Shown here one piece after another: positions 19,102 to 29,769 of a stretch of DNA of 64,000 nt (within the stretch, counting starts at the first letter, position 1; each line of letters opens with the position of its first letter). The translations under genes and the position numbers were made by a program. The notes under the pieces were generated by a model. The model worked only from the letters and a program-made list of their open reading frames with translations, did not search any database and was not told the DNA's origin. The DNA comes from Enterococcus alcedinis (GTDB lineage Bacteria > Bacillota > Bacilli > Lactobacillales > Enterococcaceae). Where the stretch lies: NCBI RefSeq assembly GCF_014635985.1, contig NZ_BMDT01000006.1, forward strand, positions 62,001-126,000. Direction: 5' to 3'.

Positions 19102-20067
19102 ATGAAGTTGACAGAAATGATTTTGCCAATTGCAAGTGCATTTGGAATGACTGTTTCGACAATGCCAATGTTTATTGGTTATTTCCAAATGAAAAAATAC
19201 GGACAAGAGATTAGAGAAGAAGGTCCCAATTGGCATCAAGTCAAATCAGGGACGCCGACGATGGGAGGCGCTGTCTTTTTAGCCTCAATCCTTCTAACAG
19301 CGATTTGGGTTGCTGCATGGCAAGGTCAATTAAGCTCTTCGTTATTTATTTCATTGTTCATTTTAGTCCTTTATGGCGCATTGGGTTTTGTTGATGATTT
19401 TATTAAGATCTTTAAAAAACGCAATATGGGGTTAACCTCATTACAAAAGTTAATTGGACAAATTATTGGAGGGGTTGTCTTTTACATTGTTTTAGTAATG
19501 GAAGGCACGAATAATACATTGAATCTATTTGGTTTTGATTTGCCGTTGTCTTATCTCTACGGTGCCTTTATTGTTGTTTGGCTTGTTGGTTTCTCAAATG
19601 CAGTCAATTTAACGGATGGTATTGATGGCCTCGTGTCTGGGCTTGGAACAATCTCGTTTGGTACGTATGCCATCATTGCTTGGCATCAACAACAATATGA
19701 TATCTTAATTATTTGTTTAAGCGTTGTCGGCGCATTGATTGGCTTCTTTGGTTATAATCATAAACCAGCCAAAATTTTTATGGGTGATGTCGGATCATTG
19801 GCTTTAGGTGGATTACTTGCGACGATTTCTGTCTTGTTACACCAAGAGTGGACGCTACTATTAATAGGGATCATTTATATTTTTGAAACACTCAGCGTCA
19901 TGATTCAAGTGACTTCATTTAAGTTAACAGGAAAAAGAGTCTTTAAAATGTCACCAGTCCACCATCATTTTGAAATGAGTGGTTGGTCTGAATGGAAAAT
20001 TGATGGTGTGTTCTGGGGAATATCGTTGCTATTTTCAGCCATTACTTTATTGATATACTTTATGTAA
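19102..20067 (+). CDS. mraY: Phospho-MurNAc-pentapeptide transferase MraY
   Basis: This 321-residue polytopic enzyme links phospho-MurNAc-pentapeptide to undecaprenyl phosphate and forms lipid I. Conserved aspartate motifs appear as LGFVDDFIKIFKKRNMGL and NAVNLTDGIDGL. FMGDVGSLALGG and the histidine motif SPVHHHFEMSGWSEW lie in the C-terminal third. About ten membrane segments can be counted. It begins behind TTAGGAG, 17 bases after pbp2x. Confidence 0.96.
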   Translation: MKLTEMILPIASAFGMTVSTMPMFIGYFQMKKYGQEIREEGPNWHQVKSGTPTMGGAVFLASILLTAIWVAAWQGQLSSSLFISLFILVLYGALGFVDDFIKIFKKRNMGLTSLQKLIGQIIGGVVFYIVLVMEGTNNTLNLFGFDLPLSYLYGAFIVVWLVGFSNAVNLTDGIDGLVSGLGTISFGTYAIIAWHQQQYDILIICLSVVGALIGFFGYNHKPAKIFMGDVGSLALGGLLATISVLLHQEWTLLLIGIIYIFETLSVMIQVTSFKLTGKRVFKMSPVHHHFEMSGWSEWKIDGVFWGISLLFSAITLLIYFM

Positions 20068-20096
20068 CTTAACCTTTACCCGTGGAGATGGACAAG

Positions 20097-21473
20097 ATGA
20101 AAAAAATACAAAAATATCAAAATACAAAAATTCTAGTTCTCGGACTAGCTAGAAGCGGATTCAGTGCGGCCAAATTATTACATGATTTGGGCGCACTTGT
20201 TACCGTTAATGATGGAAAACCATTTGAAGAAAATCGTGAAGCACAAGACCTATTAGAGCTAGGAATTAAAGTGGTTACTGGGAGTCATCCGATTGAATTG
20301 CTGGATGAAGATTTTACACTCATGGTTAAAAATCCAGGGATACCCTATTCGCATCCGCTCGTTCAAGGTGCGTTAATCAAAGGACTACCGGTGATTACTG
20401 AGATTGAACTGGCTTATGAAATTTCAGAAGCGCCAATTATTGGAATTACTGGTACCAATGGAAAAACGACAACCACGACGATGATTGAACAAATATTAAA
20501 CCAAGGCATGTCTCGTGGCAAAGCTTATTTATCTGGTAACATTGGCTATCCAGCAAGTTCAGTCGCAAGAGACGTGGCGAAAGACGATTGCTTGGTGATG
20601 GAACTATCGAGTTTTCAATTGATGGGTGTGATTGATTTCCGACCAGAGATTGCTGTTATTACAAACTTATATGAGGCACATTTGGATTACCATGGCGCGC
20701 GTGAGGAATATGTTGCAGCAAAATGGGCAATCCAAAAGCATATGACTGCATCGGACTGGCTCGTATTAAATTGGGATCAAGCTGAAATTCGTGCGTTAGC
20801 TGAAACGACACAAGCGCAAGTTATCCCGTTTTCAACGAAAGCAAAAGTTGATGGTGCCTATGCGTTAAATGGAAAGTTATACTATCAAACAGAAGAAATT
20901 ATGGCGATAAATGATTTAGGTGTTCCTGGAGCACATAACATTGAAAATGCACTCGCAGCGATTGCGGTAGCCAAGTTAAAAGGCATTTCAACGTCTGTGA
21001 TTCGTGAAGCGTTACAACATTTTACAGGTGTTGCCCATCGGACACAATATGTCGGGCAAATTCATCAAGTCAAATTTTATAATGATTCAAAAGCAACCAA
21101 TATTTTAGCAACACAAATGGCACTAAGTGGTTTTGAACCAGGAAAAGTCATTTTATTAGCGGGTGGTTTAGATCGTGGAAATGGCTTCGAGGAACTCGTC
21201 CCTTCGTTAAAAGAAGTCAAAGCAGTTGTGTTATTCGGTGAGACAAAAAACAAGCTACGTCAAGCGGCACAACAAGCGGGTGTTTCAATCATTGAAGAGG
21301 CCATCGACGTTGCAAGCGCAGTACCACTAGCGTATCAATTGAGTCAAGCCGAGGATGTCATCTTATTGTCCCCAGCCAATGCAAGTTGGGATCAATACCT
21401 GAATTTTGAAATTCGTGGAGAGGCATTTATTCAAGCCTTTCAAGCGTTAGATGAAAAAGTTGGAAAGGAGTAA
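20097..21473 (+). CDS. murD: UDP-MurNAc-L-alanine:D-glutamate ligase MurD
   Basis: This 458-residue cytosolic ATP-dependent ligase adds D-Glu to UDP-MurNAc-Ala. The N-domain binds UDP ([15 protein letters not shown]). The central domain has the P-loop [17 protein letters not shown] and ELSSFQLMG. The C-domain contains [12 protein letters not shown] and the [10 protein letters not shown] loop. I choose the ATG at 20097, nine bases behind GGAG. Two upstream in-frame starts overlap or precede that site. Its last codons form the ribosome site for murG. Confidence 0.95.
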   Translation: MKKIQKYQNTKILVLGLARSGFSAAKLLHDLGALVTVNDGKPFEENREAQDLLELGIKVVTGSHPIELLDEDFTLMVKNPGIPYSHPLVQGALIKGLPVITEIELAYEISEAPIIGITGTNGKTTTTTMIEQILNQGMSRGKAYLSGNIGYPASSVARDVAKDDCLVMELSSFQLMGVIDFRPEIAVITNLYEAHLDYHGAREEYVAAKWAIQKHMTASDWLVLNWDQAEIRALAETTQAQVIPFSTKAKVDGAYALNGKLYYQTEEIMAINDLGVPGAHNIENALAAIAVAKLKGISTSVIREALQHFTGVAHRTQYVGQIHQVKFYNDSKATNILATQMALSGFEPGKVILLAGGLDRGNGFEELVPSLKEVKAVVLFGETKNKLRQAAQQAGVSIIEEAIDVASAVPLAYQLSQAEDVILLSPANASWDQYLNFEIRGEAFIQAFQALDEKVGKE

Positions 21474-21479
21474 ATAAAC

Positions 21480-22577
21480 ATGAAAATTGTTTTAACGGGT
21501 GGAGGCACCGGAGGACATATTTATCCGGCCTTAGCTTTTATTAATTATGTGAAAGAAATCGATCCAACAGCCGAATTCCTATATATAGGTGCCCAGCGAG
21601 GACTTGAAAATAAAATTTTACCTCAAACGGATATTCCTTTTGTTGCATTAGAAATTCAAGGATTTAAGCGCAAATTAACACTAGATAATTTAAAAACAAT
21701 TCAACTCTTTATGAAGAGTGTGAAACAAGCGAAGAAATTATTAAAAGAATTTCAACCAGATGTTGTAATTGGAACGGGTGGTTATGTTTCAGGAGCGGTC
21801 ATGTATGCAGCAGCAAAACTAAAGATACCGACGATTATCCATGAACAAAATAGTGTGCCTGGAGTAACAAATAAGTTCCTAGCACGCTATGTTGATCGGA
21901 TTGGGATATCCTTTGAAGATTCTGCGAGTTATTTCCCAGCCAGTAAAACACGATTGGTGGGTAATCCGCGTGCTCAAGAAGTCAGAGGGATTGAAAAATC
22001 GTCAATCTTGGAGAAGTATCACTTAGATCCGAAGAAAAAAACAGTGCTTATCTTCGCAGGAAGCCAAGGGGCTAAAAAGATTAATGATGCGATTATTAAA
22101 GCTTTGCCTACTTTTGCAAAAAAAGATTATCAAATATTGTATTCAACGGGTGAAAGGTATTACGAAGAGTTAGAAGAGTCGATAGGGATGACGAAAGATG
22201 CCTTTGTTAATATTAGTATTCAACCTTACATTAATCAGATGGCGGAAGTCATGGCGAATTGCGATTTGCTGATTGGGCGAGCAGGAGCTTCTTCAATTGC
22301 AGAATTGACGAGTCTGGGACTGCCAGCCATTTTAATTCCAAGTCCTTATGTAACAAATGATCACCAAACGAAGAATGCACAGAGTTTGGTGGAAGTGGGT
22401 GCCGTAGCGATGATCACGGATGCAGAATTGACAGAAACAAACTTAGTTGCTAAAGTAGATGAGATTATGAACCAACCTGCGTTACATGAGCAAATGGCTC
22501 AAGCGTCCAAAACGCAAGGAATCCCTGATGCAGCTAGCCGTTTGTATGCGCTAGTTGAAGAAATTGTTAAGGGATAG
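21480..22577 (+). CDS. murG: UDP-GlcNAc:lipid I N-acetylglucosaminyltransferase MurG
   Basis: This 365-residue peripheral membrane GT28 enzyme converts lipid I to lipid II. The N-domain shows [16 protein letters not shown] and [10 protein letters not shown], and [13 protein letters not shown] follows. The C-domain has [12 protein letters not shown] and [24 protein letters not shown], which contact UDP-GlcNAc. The ribosome site GGAAAGGAG is the end of murD. Length is slightly over 360, as in other Lactobacillales. Confidence 0.96.
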   Translation: MKIVLTGGGTGGHIYPALAFINYVKEIDPTAEFLYIGAQRGLENKILPQTDIPFVALEIQGFKRKLTLDNLKTIQLFMKSVKQAKKLLKEFQPDVVIGTGGYVSGAVMYAAAKLKIPTIIHEQNSVPGVTNKFLARYVDRIGISFEDSASYFPASKTRLVGNPRAQEVRGIEKSSILEKYHLDPKKKTVLIFAGSQGAKKINDAIIKALPTFAKKDYQILYSTGERYYEELEESIGMTKDAFVNISIQPYINQMAEVMANCDLLIGRAGASSIAELTSLGLPAILIPSPYVTNDHQTKNAQSLVEVGAVAMITDAELTETNLVAKVDEIMNQPALHEQMAQASKTQGIPDAASRLYALVEEIVKG

Positions 22578-22596
22578 TTAAGAGGAGGATAAGGCC

Positions 22597-23589
22597 ATTA
22601 GTGATCGGAAAAATGAAAATGACAATGAGCAACTAACTCCTTGGCAAAAAGAACATTTACTGTATTTGGAGTCTGAAAAACAAAAAAAAGTGCTCGAAGA
22701 ACCAATCACTGAAGATGAAGTGATTGAAGAGAGTGAAGATGACGCACCTGTGAAAGAAGTAGTTGACTCGCTTGATACAACAGAGGAAGAAGAATCAGAC
22801 GACGACAATGTATTATCTTTTTCTAAAAAGTTACCCCATTTGCAAGCCTATCGTGATAAAAAATTACGCAAGCGTTTATTGTTACTTGTATTGATTTTTG
22901 TAGTCCCGTTATTTGGTTCGGTATACTATATCTCGCCACTTAGTAACCTTTCGAAAGTTGAGGTAGGTAAAGTCAGTCGAGTGACACCAAAAAGCATCCT
23001 AGCTTCTGCAGATTTAAAGGTGGGGGAGCGTTTATGGCCTCAATTTTTTAAACGCCAAGAAATTGCAGCAAAAGTCACACAAGCCAATCCAAGGATTAAA
23101 AAGACCACGATTTCACTTGAAAATTGGAATCAATTAGTCATTCAGATTAAAGAGTATGAAGAAGTAGCCTACTTGGTCAAAGGCAATCACTATTTGCCAA
23201 TTTTGGAGAATGGAAGCATAGTGCAAGAGCCAATTAAGAAAATCGAAAATCATCATATTATTTTAGAAGGTTTTTCAAAAGAAACAATGATTTTAGATAC
23301 CTTAAAAGCATACGCGCAACTGCCAGTAGAAATTCAAGATAGTATTTCACAAATTAAATTGTCGCCTTCGAAAAAAAATGATGAACTTCTCACGTTGTTT
23401 ATGAATGATGGCAATCAAGTTTTTGTGAACATCTCGGATTTTTCAAAACAAATGAAATATTATTTACAAGTGGCGAAAGAAATGAAGGAAAAGGGAATTA
23501 TCGACATGGAAGTTGGTATTTATACTTATCCTTATGCTGAAAAAGAAGAAGAAATGACTGAAAACAGTCAAACTGATGAAAGTTTTTAA
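22597..23589 (+). CDS. divIB: Cell division protein DivIB/FtsQ, apparently with an ATT start
   Basis: This membrane protein of about 330 residues has an acidic cytosolic tail, one membrane helix (LLLLVLIFVVPLFGSVYYI), a POTRA domain (PLSNLSKVEVGKV, TQANPRIKKTTIS) and a beta domain. It joins FtsL and DivIC. No ATG, GTG or TTG in frame follows the ribosome site AGAGGAGG (22581-22588). The first in-frame TTG (22666) would cut off TPWQKEHLLYL, which resembles the conserved DivIB N-terminus. ATT at 22597 sits eight bases behind the site and is my proposed start. A GTG at 22601 is out of frame and closes after 11 codons. Confidence 0.85.
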   Translation: MSDRKNENDNEQLTPWQKEHLLYLESEKQKKVLEEPITEDEVIEESEDDAPVKEVVDSLDTTEEEESDDDNVLSFSKKLPHLQAYRDKKLRKRLLLLVLIFVVPLFGSVYYISPLSNLSKVEVGKVSRVTPKSILASADLKVGERLWPQFFKRQEIAAKVTQANPRIKKTTISLENWNQLVIQIKEYEEVAYLVKGNHYLPILENGSIVQEPIKKIENHHIILEGFSKETMILDTLKAYAQLPVEIQDSISQIKLSPSKKNDELLTLFMNDGNQVFVNISDFSKQMKYYLQVAKEMKEKGIIDMEVGIYTYPYAEKEEEMTENSQTDESF

Positions 23590-23737
23590 GATTTTAGCGA
23601 TATTTTTGATGAACGTCTTCCTTATACCAATAGAAATATGGTAAAATTAATGACAGTGAACAAAAGAATGATCGTATGAAAATATAACCACAACTTGTTC
23701 GATAGATAAGTAAATGAAGTAGGAGGGAATCCCATCC

Positions 23738-25057
23738 ATGGCAAAAACAGGAATGTATGTTGGCCTAGATATTGGTACAACGTCTGTTAAGGTAATCGTA
23801 GCAGAATATATTGACAGCCAAATGAATATTATTGGCGTTGGAAATGCGAAATCAGAAGGAATTAATCGTGGAATTGTTGTCGATATTGATAAAACGGTTC
23901 AAGCAATTCAAAGAGCGGTAGGGCAAGCAGAAGAAAAAGCAGGTATTAAGATTCGTCAGGTGAGTGTTGGTGTACCAGCAAACTTATTAGAAGTTGAAAA
24001 CTGCCAAGGAATGATTGCCGTTAGCGGTGATTCAAAAGAAATTACAAATGAAGATGTAAAAAATGTTGCTTCAGCAGCACTTGTACGCTCTGTACCACCA
24101 GAAAGACAAATTATTGCGATTCAACCACAAGAGTTTACAGTTGATGGATTTGAAGGCATTAAAGACCCACGTGGAATGATCGGTGTTCGTTTAGAAATGT
24201 TCGGACTACTATTCACAGGTCCGAAAACAATCGTTCATAATATCCGCCGTTGTGTAGAAAAAGCTGGTTTAGCAATTACCGAGATGGTGATTACACCTTT
24301 AGCATTAACAGAAACAATTTTATCTGACGGTGAAAAAGACTTCGGTACAATTGTGATTGAAGTTGGTGGTGGACAAACAACCACTTCAGTAATGCATGAT
24401 AAGCAACTGAAATTTACGCATGTGAATCAAGAAGGTGGCGAATTTGTCACAAAAGACATTTCAACTGTCTTAAACACTTCTTTTAATAATGCAGAAGCAC
24501 TAAAAATTAACTATGGTGATGCTTACCCAGAAAGAACATCTGCAAGTGAAGAGTTCCCTGTCGATGTGATTGGTAAATCAGAACCCGTTAAAATCGATGA
24601 ACGTTATTTATCTGAAATCATCGAAGCACGTATGGAACAAATCTTCAATAAGTCAAAAGAAGTACTCGATGAGATTGATGCGCTTGACTTACCAGGTGGT
24701 ATCGTATTAACTGGTGGGGCAGCAAGTATGCCTGGTATTGTAGACTTAGCACAAGAAATTTTTGGTGTAAATGTCAAATTATACGTACCAAATCATATGG
24801 GGTTACGTAATCCCGTTTTTACAAATGTCATCAGTATCGTTGATTACTCTGCAAACTTGAATGAGGTTTACCAATTAGCAAAAGTTGCTGTAACAGGCGA
24901 ATACACTCAAGTTGAACCCGTAGCAACTTACCAAGAGCCAGTATATGACACAACTTATGAAACTCCAGAAGAGTCAGAAGTTTCGGTCGAAGAAACAAGC
25001 AATGCAAGCGTTGTTGATAAAGTAAAAGGCTTCTTTTCATCTATTTTTGAGAATTAA
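23738..25057 (+). CDS. ftsA: Cell division protein FtsA
   Basis: This 439-residue actin-like ATPase tethers FtsZ to the membrane. The phosphate-1 motif is YVGLDIGTTSVKVIV, phosphate-2 is VIEVGGGQTTTSVM and the adenosine motif is GGIVLTGGAASMPG. The C-terminal amphipathic helix KVKGFFSSIFEN is the membrane anchor. An acidic linker (about 395-425) precedes it. GTAGGAGGGAAT stands before the ATG. The gap of 148 bases after divIB could hold a promoter, but I see no strong -35/-10 pair. Confidence 0.96.
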   Translation: MAKTGMYVGLDIGTTSVKVIVAEYIDSQMNIIGVGNAKSEGINRGIVVDIDKTVQAIQRAVGQAEEKAGIKIRQVSVGVPANLLEVENCQGMIAVSGDSKEITNEDVKNVASAALVRSVPPERQIIAIQPQEFTVDGFEGIKDPRGMIGVRLEMFGLLFTGPKTIVHNIRRCVEKAGLAITEMVITPLALTETILSDGEKDFGTIVIEVGGGQTTTSVMHDKQLKFTHVNQEGGEFVTKDISTVLNTSFNNAEALKINYGDAYPERTSASEEFPVDVIGKSEPVKIDERYLSEIIEARMEQIFNKSKEVLDEIDALDLPGGIVLTGGAASMPGIVDLAQEIFGVNVKLYVPNHMGLRNPVFTNVISIVDYSANLNEVYQLAKVAVTGEYTQVEPVATYQEPVYDTTYETPEESEVSVEETSNASVVDKVKGFFSSIFEN

Positions 25058-25077
25058 TTTTAGGAGGAACTTAAACG

Positions 25078-26322
25078 ATGGAATTTTCAATTGATAATAA
25101 TATCCATGAAGGCGCAGTAATTAAAGTTATTGGTGTCGGCGGTGGTGGCGGAAACGCTGTAAACCGTATGATCGAAGAAAACGTTAAAGGCGTTGAATTT
25201 ATTGCAGTCAACACAGACGTTCAAGCATTAAGAAACTCAAAAGCAGAAACAGTTATTCAATTAGGCCCTAAATATACGCGTGGTCTAGGTGCTGGTTCAC
25301 AACCAGAAGTGGGTCAAAAAGCCGCTGAAGAAAGTGAACAATTCATCCGTGAAGCGTTAGAAGGTGCTGACATGGTCTTCATCACTGCAGGTATGGGTGG
25401 CGGAACTGGAACGGGAGCTGCTCCAATCGTTGCTGGAATCGCTAAAGATATCGGCGCATTGTCTGTTGGTGTTGTGACACGTCCATTCACTTTTGAGGGA
25501 CCAAAACGTGGTCGCTTTGCAGCTGAAGGAATTGCAAAATTAAAAGAGAATGTTGATACATTACTAATCATTTCAAATAACCGTCTATTAGAAATCGTAG
25601 ACAAGAAAACGCCAATGTTAGAAGCTTTCCGTGAAGCGGATAACGTATTACGCCAAGGTGTTCAAGGGATTTCTGATTTAATTACTGCTCCAGGTTACGT
25701 AAACTTAGACTTTGCGGATGTGAAGACAGTGATGGAGAACCAAGGAACAGCTTTAATGGGAATTGGTGTTGCTAGCGGTGAAGACCGTGTTATCGAAGCA
25801 ACGAAAAAAGCGATTGCGTCACCATTACTAGAAACATCAATCGAAGGTGCAGAACAAGTCTTACTAAACATTACTGGTGGCTTAGACATGACATTGTTCG
25901 AAGCACAAGACGCTTCAGATATCGTTTCAAATGCAGCAAGTGGCGATGTCAATATCATTTTAGGTACATCGATTAATGAAGAGTTAGGCGATGAAATTCG
26001 TGTAACTGTTATTGCAACAGGGATTGACCCTTCAAAAAAAAAGGACGTTAGAGGCAGTCGTCCAGCGAGAGCATCACAACAAGTGAATGCACCCGCACAA
26101 CGACCTGTCTTAGACTTAGATCAAGCCCAACCTGCTCATGAAAGCGAAGATAATGCTTTTGGAGATTGGGATATTCGTAGAGATCAAACTGTTCGCCCTA
26201 AAGTTGAGGAAACTCATTTTGATTCGATTGAAAAAAAAGATTTCGAAACATTCAATCGTGAAGAAGTTAAACCAAATGACGACGAATTAAACACACCACC
26301 ATTCTTTCGTCGTAGAAGATAA
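25078..26322 (+). CDS. ftsZ: Cell division GTPase FtsZ
   Basis: This 414-residue tubulin homologue forms the Z ring. The N-domain shows [14 protein letters not shown] and the tubulin signature [16 protein letters not shown], and the T7 loop is [12 protein letters not shown] variable linker from about 325 leads to the conserved C-terminal peptide ([12 protein letters not shown]), which binds FtsA and SepF. AGGAGG precedes the ATG by nine bases. It lies 20 bases after ftsA. Confidence 0.97.
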   Translation: MEFSIDNNIHEGAVIKVIGVGGGGGNAVNRMIEENVKGVEFIAVNTDVQALRNSKAETVIQLGPKYTRGLGAGSQPEVGQKAAEESEQFIREALEGADMVFITAGMGGGTGTGAAPIVAGIAKDIGALSVGVVTRPFTFEGPKRGRFAAEGIAKLKENVDTLLIISNNRLLEIVDKKTPMLEAFREADNVLRQGVQGISDLITAPGYVNLDFADVKTVMENQGTALMGIGVASGEDRVIEATKKAIASPLLETSIEGAEQVLLNITGGLDMTLFEAQDASDIVSNAASGDVNIILGTSINEELGDEIRVTVIATGIDPSKKKDVRGSRPARASQQVNAPAQRPVLDLDQAQPAHESEDNAFGDWDIRRDQTVRPKVEETHFDSIEKKDFETFNREEVKPNDDELNTPPFFRRRR

Positions 26323-26336
26323 GGAGGCCAGAGCAT

Positions 26337-27014
26337 ATGATTTCTGATAACTTGCGAAAAGTAAGGCAAGAGATACAGAATTCCTGTGCTCTTGTTTCTC
26401 GTAAAGTAGAAGAAGTGACGCTTGTCGCAGTGACTAAAAGCGTCGATAGCGCTAAAATGAAGGAATTATACGAAGAAGATCAAACCGTTTTCGCTGAGAA
26501 TCGTGTCGATGTTTTACTGCAAAAGCAAGCTGAACTAGCTGATTACCCAGCAATTGAATGGCATTTTATCGGTCATTTACAACGTCGGAAAGTCAAAGAT
26601 ATAATTAATAAGATTGACTACTTTCATGCATTAGAAAGCTTAAAGCTTGCCGGAGAAATCCAAAAAAGAGCACAAAAAGCGATTCGTTGCTTTGTAGAAG
26701 TTAATGTCTCAGGCGAAGCGAGTAAGCTAGGAATTCGTCCAGAAGAAGTGTTGTCTTTTATTCAGTCATTAGCTAGCTATGATAAAATTGAAGTTGTTGG
26801 CTTGATGATGATGGCCCCTTATGACTCAACAGTTGAAGAGCAAAGAAGTTATTTTACTCAATTAAAACAATTACAAGAAGCAGTTTCCGTACAGAAGTAT
26901 TCCCATGCCCCATGCACAGAATTAAGTATGGGTATGTCAAATGATTATCCAGTAGCAATTGAAGTTGGAGCGACCTATGTTCGAGTGGGGAGCGCACTAT
27001 TTGAAGATGAGTGA
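26337..27014 (+). CDS. ylmE: YggS/YlmE family pyridoxal phosphate homeostasis protein
   Basis: This 225-residue PLP-binding protein has the alanine-racemase barrel fold but no known catalytic activity. The PLP lysine is in LVAVTKSVDSAKM. Other family pieces are FAENRVDVLLQKQ, EWHFIGHLQRRKVK and ELSMGMSNDYPVAIEVGATY. Members buffer intracellular PLP and affect amino acid pools. It is located between ftsZ and sepF, as in most Firmicutes, with AAGGAGG upstream. Confidence 0.93.
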   Translation: MISDNLRKVRQEIQNSCALVSRKVEEVTLVAVTKSVDSAKMKELYEEDQTVFAENRVDVLLQKQAELADYPAIEWHFIGHLQRRKVKDIINKIDYFHALESLKLAGEIQKRAQKAIRCFVEVNVSGEASKLGIRPEEVLSFIQSLASYDKIEVVGLMMMAPYDSTVEEQRSYFTQLKQLQEAVSVQKYSHAPCTELSMGMSNDYPVAIEVGATYVRVGSALFEDE

Positions 27015-27028
27015 AGGAGGAAAATGAT

Positions 27029-27676
27029 ATGTCTCTAAAAGATTTTTTTGGCAATATGGGCAGTTTCTTCGGACTAGAAGAGGGCGAAGATGATCAAGAG
27101 GTTGCTGTTAGGCAACCGTCTCCGTCTCAGCCTAAACCTCAACCCAAACAGCCGGCTACACGGAGCTTTCAACAAGTTCCACCAACACAACAACAAAGTA
27201 GAGTGCAAAGTCCAGCACAAGGGCAAAAAGTCGCTGCAAGAGAGTCGCAACGGGCACCGAGAATGGAACCACAGTCACGAACACAAAGTAATGCATCACA
27301 ACGAAAACCGCAAAAAGCTGAAAAGAAGGTTGTTACGATGCCTTCTGACAGAAAAGGCACCCGTACGCGTGGAGCAACGAATGATTCATCAGGGACAATT
27401 ATGATCTTAGAGCCTCGGGTCTATTCAGAAGCGATGAAAATCGCAAAACATGTTATGAGTGGCAATTCTGTCTTGGTTAACTTTCATTTAATGGAGGAAT
27501 ATCAAGCGAGACGCGTGGTTGATTTCTTAACCGGAACGGTTTATGCAGAAGACGGGGATATAAAACGTGTTTCCGATGAAATGTTTTTATGCACACCGAA
27601 AACAGTTGAAATCGAAGGCGCAGCTAAATCTCTCGTTCAACACGATATGTTTGATCTTAGCGAAATGTCGCTATAG
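27029..27676 (+). CDS. sepF: Cell division protein SepF
   Basis: This 215-residue protein crosslinks FtsZ filaments and binds the membrane. The N-terminal amphipathic helix is SLKDFFGNMGSFFGLEE. A long Gln/Pro/Ser-rich disordered linker (about 30-115) separates it from the globular DUF552 domain (IMILEPRVYSEAMKIAKHV to the end). The start is the ATG at 27029, eight bases behind GAAGGAGG. The linker is longer than in Bacillus, which is common in enterococci. Confidence 0.93.
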   Translation: MSLKDFFGNMGSFFGLEEGEDDQEVAVRQPSPSQPKPQPKQPATRSFQQVPPTQQQSRVQSPAQGQKVAARESQRAPRMEPQSRTQSNASQRKPQKAEKKVVTMPSDRKGTRTRGATNDSSGTIMILEPRVYSEAMKIAKHVMSGNSVLVNFHLMEEYQARRVVDFLTGTVYAEDGDIKRVSDEMFLCTPKTVEIEGAAKSLVQHDMFDLSEMSL

Positions 27677-27694
27677 AAGGAGGAAGGAACACAT

Positions 27695-27973
27695 TTGTTC
27701 GTTTTTTGGTTAGTTCAATTAATTAGTAAAGCAATTTATTTATACACGGTATTACTTGTTATTTATGCACTATTATCGTGGTTTCCAGGAGGCTATCAAT
27801 CAAGTTTTGGGCGTTTTTTAGCTAAAATTTGTGAGCCGTATTTAGGTCTATTCGATCATTTGAATTTATCGTTCGGACCGGTAAACTTTAATATCGCCTT
27901 TGCCATTATTGTCTTACAATTAGCGTCACAGGCATTGGTTTTAATCTTAAATAGAATTGCTTTCATGTTCTAA
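27695..27973 (+). CDS. ylmG: YggT family membrane protein YlmG
   Basis: This 92-residue protein has two hydrophobic hairpin segments (about 5-30 and 65-88) with the family sequence YALLSWFPGGYQSSFGRFLAKICEPYL between them. It starts with TTG at 27695 behind GAAGGAGGAAGG. YggT proteins are encoded in the division cluster next to sepF and influence septum or envelope structure. The mechanism is not known. Confidence 0.9.
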   Translation: MFVFWLVQLISKAIYLYTVLLVIYALLSWFPGGYQSSFGRFLAKICEPYLGLFDHLNLSFGPVNFNIAFAIIVLQLASQALVLILNRIAFMF

Positions 27974-28000
27974 ATAAAATAAATAGGGGAGAGAGATTCG

Positions 28001-28783
28001 GTGGATGCCAATATCTATCAACATTTTCGAAGTGATGAGCACTCTTTTATTGATCTGGTAGGCGATTGGTTAGAACAAGTTTCTTTTCAATATGCCCCCT
28101 ACTTAACTGAATTTTTAGATCCAAGACAAGCATATATTTTAGAAACCTTAGTTCGTCAAGAGACGGATTTGAAATTTCGTTTCTTTGGTGGCTACGGTAC
28201 CGCGGAACGTGTTCGTTGTATGATCTATCCAGAATACTACGAACCGGAGCAAGAGGAGTTTGAAATTGTGTTATTTGAAATCAATTACCCTAAAAAATTC
28301 ACAACATTGAGTCATGGGAAAATTTTAGGGACATTAATTGGTTCAGGTATGAAACGAGAAATGTTTGGGGATATCATTTCCGACGGGGAAAATTGGCAAG
28401 TGTTTGTGGCAAAAGAAGTCGCTTCTTATTTACAAATGCAAGTCAATAAAATCGGAAGTGTCACTGTTCGTTTGGATTTGAAAAATTACACAGAAATACT
28501 CACGCCAAAAGATGGCTGGTCACAAGAAAAAACAACCGTCTCTTCTTTACGATTAGATACAGTAATCGCAACGATTTTTAATATTTCTAGACAACGTTCA
28601 AAACAATTAATTGAATCAGGAAAGATTAAGATTAACTGGATTGAGACACAAAGACCAGACTTTATGTTAGACTTACTAGACATTGTTTCCATTCGCGGTT
28701 TCGGCCGCCTTCAAATCCAAGAAATTGAAGGGAAAACAAAGAAAGAAAAAATTCGTTTAGCATTAGGTGTCTTGCGAAAATAA
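28001..28783 (+). CDS. ylmH: YlmH family RNA-binding protein with S4 domain
   Basis: This 260-residue cytosolic protein has an N-terminal region including EFLDPRQAYILETL and a C-terminal S4 domain (about 182-245: RLDTVIATIFNISRQRSKQL). The start is GTG at 28001 with GGGGAGAG upstream. S4 proteins bind structured RNA. YlmH homologues act on stalled 50S-peptidyl-tRNA complexes in quality control. It lies in its usual place between ylmG and divIVA. Confidence 0.92.
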   Translation: MDANIYQHFRSDEHSFIDLVGDWLEQVSFQYAPYLTEFLDPRQAYILETLVRQETDLKFRFFGGYGTAERVRCMIYPEYYEPEQEEFEIVLFEINYPKKFTTLSHGKILGTLIGSGMKREMFGDIISDGENWQVFVAKEVASYLQMQVNKIGSVTVRLDLKNYTEILTPKDGWSQEKTTVSSLRLDTVIATIFNISRQRSKQLIESGKIKINWIETQRPDFMLDLLDIVSIRGFGRLQIQEIEGKTKKEKIRLALGVLRK

Positions 28784-28801
28784 ATTACGAGGTGAAAAAA
28801 T

Positions 28802-29506
28802 ATGGCTTTAACTCCATTAGATATTCAAAATAAAACGTTTCAAACAAAAATGCGTGGTTACGAAAAAGATGAGGTTGATGATTTCTTAGATCTGATTGTT
28901 CGCGACTATGAAGATTCTGTTCAAAAAAATCGTGAACTAGAAAAAGCATTGAAGCATGCAGAAGAAAAACTCGAGTATTTTAATGAGTTGAAAGATGCTC
29001 TAAACCAATCGATTATCGTCGCCCAAGACACAGCAGACAAGGTTAAGACAAGTGCAAGCAAAGAATCAGAAGTAATCGTAACATCAGCACAAAATAAAGC
29101 CGATGAAATGATTGCCAAAGCTGAAAAACGTGCGGACGCTTTAACGTTAGCTGCGGAAGAAAAAGCGAAAGAAGTTTTAACAGAAGCGACTGAGAATGCT
29201 CGTCAATTAGCTGTTGAAACGAACGATTTGAAGAAAAAGACAAGAGTATTCCATAATAGCTTGTTATTAATGTTAGAAACACAATTAAACCAAGTTAAAT
29301 CACCAGAGTGGGATGAAATTTTAGCACCATTTTCAAGTTATGTTCAAGACAGCCATCAAGTGATTCGTGAAGTTTTAGCGAAAGAACTTGACAATGAAAA
29401 TGAATCTGAAGTAAACTCTAGTCAAGCAGTTGTAAATGAAACAGATTATACTGTTTTAGAAGCCGATGGCAAAGTCGTTCGTGTTTCTGATAACGAAAAT
29501 AACTAA
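28802..29506 (+). CDS. divIVA: Cell division initiation protein DivIVA
   Basis: This 234-residue coiled-coil protein marks negatively curved membrane at septa and poles. The N-terminal lipid-binding domain has LTPLDIQNKTFQTKMRGYEK and DEVDDFLDLIVRDYE. Long heptad regions follow (about 35-150), rich in Ala, Glu and Lys, then an acidic variable tail. ACGAGGTG stands before the ATG. It is the last gene of the division cluster before the ileS leader. Confidence 0.95.
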   Translation: MALTPLDIQNKTFQTKMRGYEKDEVDDFLDLIVRDYEDSVQKNRELEKALKHAEEKLEYFNELKDALNQSIIVAQDTADKVKTSASKESEVIVTSAQNKADEMIAKAEKRADALTLAAEEKAKEVLTEATENARQLAVETNDLKKKTRVFHNSLLLMLETQLNQVKSPEWDEILAPFSSYVQDSHQVIREVLAKELDNENESEVNSSQAVVNETDYTVLEADGKVVRVSDNENN

Positions 29507-29550
29507 TAAACTTTAAATAGAACAGAAAAATGAATTGTATTTTTTTAGCG

Positions 29551-29739
29551 AGTTGACGATAGTGAGAGGTCAATAAACCCTGCAATCCATTAGATCCTCT
29601 ATTTTGTTTGATTTTGAAAGTCAGTAGAAATCAACGATTAATCTCGTTAACGATTCTAAAGGAAAATGAGTCATCATTTTCAAACTTTGGGTGGTACCGC
29701 GATACGTTCGTCCCTATTTTAGGGGAGGAGCGTTTTTTT
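29551..29739 (+). promoter_or_regulatory. T-box leader of ileS, probable ATC specifier
   Basis: The conserved T-box GGGTGGTACCGCGAT lies at 29689-29703. It is followed by a terminator: CGTTC and TCCCT pair with AGGG and GAGCG, then seven T (29733-29739). Stem I opens with AGTTGACGATAGTGAGAGG. A codon ATC at 29630-29632 lies in the expected position near its 3' side, just before CAACG, which can pair with AGTTG. Uncharged tRNA-Ile should stabilise the antiterminator and allow ileS transcription. The specifier assignment is less certain than the T-box. Confidence 0.92.
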
Positions 29740-29769
29740 GTGCTTAAAATGAAAGGAAGAGATCAATAA